DNA of 64,000 nt from Phycisphaeraceae bacterium (GTDB lineage: Bacteria; Planctomycetota; Phycisphaerae; Phycisphaerales; Phycisphaeraceae): the NCBI GenBank assembly GCA_028284155.1, contig JANQSF010000080.1, forward strand, positions 45,057-109,056. Direction: 5' to 3'. The translations under genes were made by a program, and so were the position numbers. Below the pieces are notes generated by a model. The model ran no database searches, was not told where the DNA came from, and saw only the letters and a list, made by a program, of their open reading frames with translations. Each line of letters opens with the position of its first letter. Within the stretch, counting starts at the first letter, position 1. Of the stretch, positions 63,184-64,000 are shown one piece after another.

Positions 63184-63216
63184 GCAGCCTCAGTTCTCGG
63201 ACTGGGGCTGCTTTTT
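63184..63216 (+). terminator. Terminator-like hairpin
   Basis: Arms GCAGCCTCAGT (63184-63194) and ACTGGGGCTGC (63201-63211), eleven pairs with one G-T, then TTTTTC. Independent of the first terminator. Confidence 0.7.
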
Positions 63217-63279
63217 CTATGTGAGTGTCGAGAAGAGAGACGATATACGACCTTCACAACCTCGACTTTCTCCTCCACG

Positions 63280-63317
63280 GCAACTCCAGACCCTCCTCTC
63301 TGGAGTTGCTGCTTTTG
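63280..63317 (+). terminator. Terminator-like hairpin
   Basis: Perfect eleven-pair stem GCAACTCCAGA (63280-63290) / TCTGGAGTTGC (63299-63309), loop CCCTCCTC, then TGCTTTTG. Confidence 0.6.
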
Positions 63318-63482
63318 TGCACTGTGCGCACAACAAACGCCCCGCGACGCTGGAGCAGGGCGCTTGTCGATTGAGTCGATGAAGGTGGGTATCGTCCCAG
63401 CCGATGGCCGACTTGAAACCCCCGACCCAGCCGAGGCCAGGTCGAGGGCTTCCGGGGGCGAGGTTGTGAGCGTGAGCATAAC

Positions 63483-63520
63483 AAAAAAGCCCCGGCCCGC
63501 CGGAAGACGGGCCAAGGGCT
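63483..63520 (-). terminator. Terminator-like hairpin on - strand
   Basis: Read on -: AGCCC, GGCCCG, loop, CGGGCC, GGGCT, then TTTTTT. No protein gene precedes it on -, so it may end a small transcript. Confidence 0.55.
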
Positions 63521-63778
63521 AAGAGGGGGGAGTGTCTAATTGATAACGGAAATGGAGTCTGGAATCTAGACGGGGGTATCCCTGTGGATTGCGCGAGCTG
63601 GGAAAGTCCCTACATAAAGACAACCCCCGACACGCGCGGCGGGGCGGCATAGGCTGGGGAGGAATCCGCGGCGTTATCCCAGAAAAATAGTCCGACCGAA
63701 TCTGGCCGATGAGTATTGAAACTGCGACGTCTCAGAACCTTCGCCCTTTGCATCTGCCAATCTTTCGGGAGCAATGAC

Positions 63779-64000
63779 ATGTTAAATCCGGCGATCCAGC
63801 GTGTCCTCAAGTCGTCCGATCTCCCCCGCTTGCCCGCGGTGGTTGCCCAACTGATCGACCTGCTGGGCGATCCCAAAGCTGAGGTCAAGACGATTGCGGA
63901 GACGCTGTCCAAGGACGCCGATCTGACCGTCAACGTCTTGCGCATGGTGAATAGCAGCTACTACGGCCTGACCAATCGAGTGACGACAATCGAACAGGCC
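63779..64000 (+). CDS. HDOD domain protein (3' partial)
   Basis: The ATG at 63779 has GGGAG upstream; the frame is open to the window edge. The 74 visible residues are the start of an HDOD domain: LPRLPAVVAQLIDLLGDPKAEVKTIAETLSKD, then ADLTVNVLRMVNSSYYGL. HDOD proteins are signalling proteins with a degenerate HD fold, often linked to cyclic nucleotide or stress signalling. The rest lies beyond the window. Confidence 0.85.
   Translation, partial: MLNPAIQRVLKSSDLPRLPAVVAQLIDLLGDPKAEVKTIAETLSKDADLTVNVLRMVNSSYYGLTNRVTTIEQA

Larger units (their letters stand above)
63052..63778. other. Gene-free region with stacked terminator hairpins
   Basis: Three + strand hairpins with T-runs at 63108-63145, 63184-63216 and 63280-63317 and one - strand hairpin at 63483-63520. 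Only the first is needed by the gene upstream; the others suggest small transcripts. No credible protein gene. Confidence 0.5.

Overview
The window looks like a chromosomal segment of a planctomycete (Planctomycetota). Signature families are the planctomycete cytochrome proteins (PSCyt1/PSD domains, formerly DUF1587/1592/1595/1588/1585), their DUF1552 and DUF1501 partners, a Tat-exported Gfo/Idh oxidoreductase next to a DUF1080 protein, an ECF sigma factor coupled to a Ser/Thr kinase with WD40-like repeats, PEP-CTERM-type surface proteins, and small membrane proteins ending in a Cys-rich CGYD zinc ribbon. No species is assigned.

Layout. (1) 1-16343, all on +: three consecutive DUF1592/DUF1552 pairs (the first cut by the window edge), then DUF1501, Gfo/Idh/MocA and DUF1080 genes, a typical exported oxidation/carbohydrate cassette. 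(2) 16741-16783: the 3' part of a tRNA-Asn gene, broken in the anticodon loop, marking an integration site; everything to the right looks accessory. (3) 17.1-23.1 kb, on -: HEAT-repeat protein, a vertebrate-type protein-arginine deiminase (PAD), a coiled-coil lipoprotein and a caspase-like peptidase. (4) 23.5-26.8 kb: frameshifted transposase, truncated DUF2235 hydrolase, membrane-anchored EEP-family protein, small membrane protein, IS3 remnant. (5) 26.8-36.9 kb: two coiled-coil lipoproteins, a PEP-CTERM protein, the kinase/sigma pair and small-protein genes. A bipartite motif GCGCACG-N15-CATAGGT occurs five times around this pair (30.1, 31.2, 35.6, 36.2 and 36.4 kb) and once degenerately at 55.0 kb. 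Three copies are followed by compact intrinsic-terminator-like hairpins with no gene between (likely 70-130 nt RNAs) and two by small-protein genes. (6) 37-42.2 kb: PEP-CTERM-like protein, small regulators, a glycosyltransferase broken by an IS256-family remnant. (7) 42.3-49.6 kb: a 2199-residue RHS polymorphic toxin with a C-terminal HExxH (M91-like) metalloprotease domain, followed by a lipoprotein that may be its immunity or accessory partner. (8) 50.5-54.3 kb: a membrane protein, a carboxynorspermidine-decarboxylase-like enzyme and a DUF3326 protein in one operon. (9) 54.4-57 kb: gene remains (an Argonaute PIWI tail, a ribbon-helix-helix gene with in-frame TGAs), a tyrosine recombinase and a small RHH-like gene. 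(10) 57-64 kb: two DUF2958 paralogues, zinc-ribbon proteins, GNAT acetyltransferase, a globin, a PEP-CTERM-like protein, a cluster of terminator hairpins and the start of an HDOD gene.

The two most interesting observations are the exported PAD beside a caspase-like gene, and the local sigma/kinase locus surrounded by a repeated promoter-like motif that heads small RNAs and small proteins. Several genes carry single-base frameshifts; these may be real decay or assembly error.
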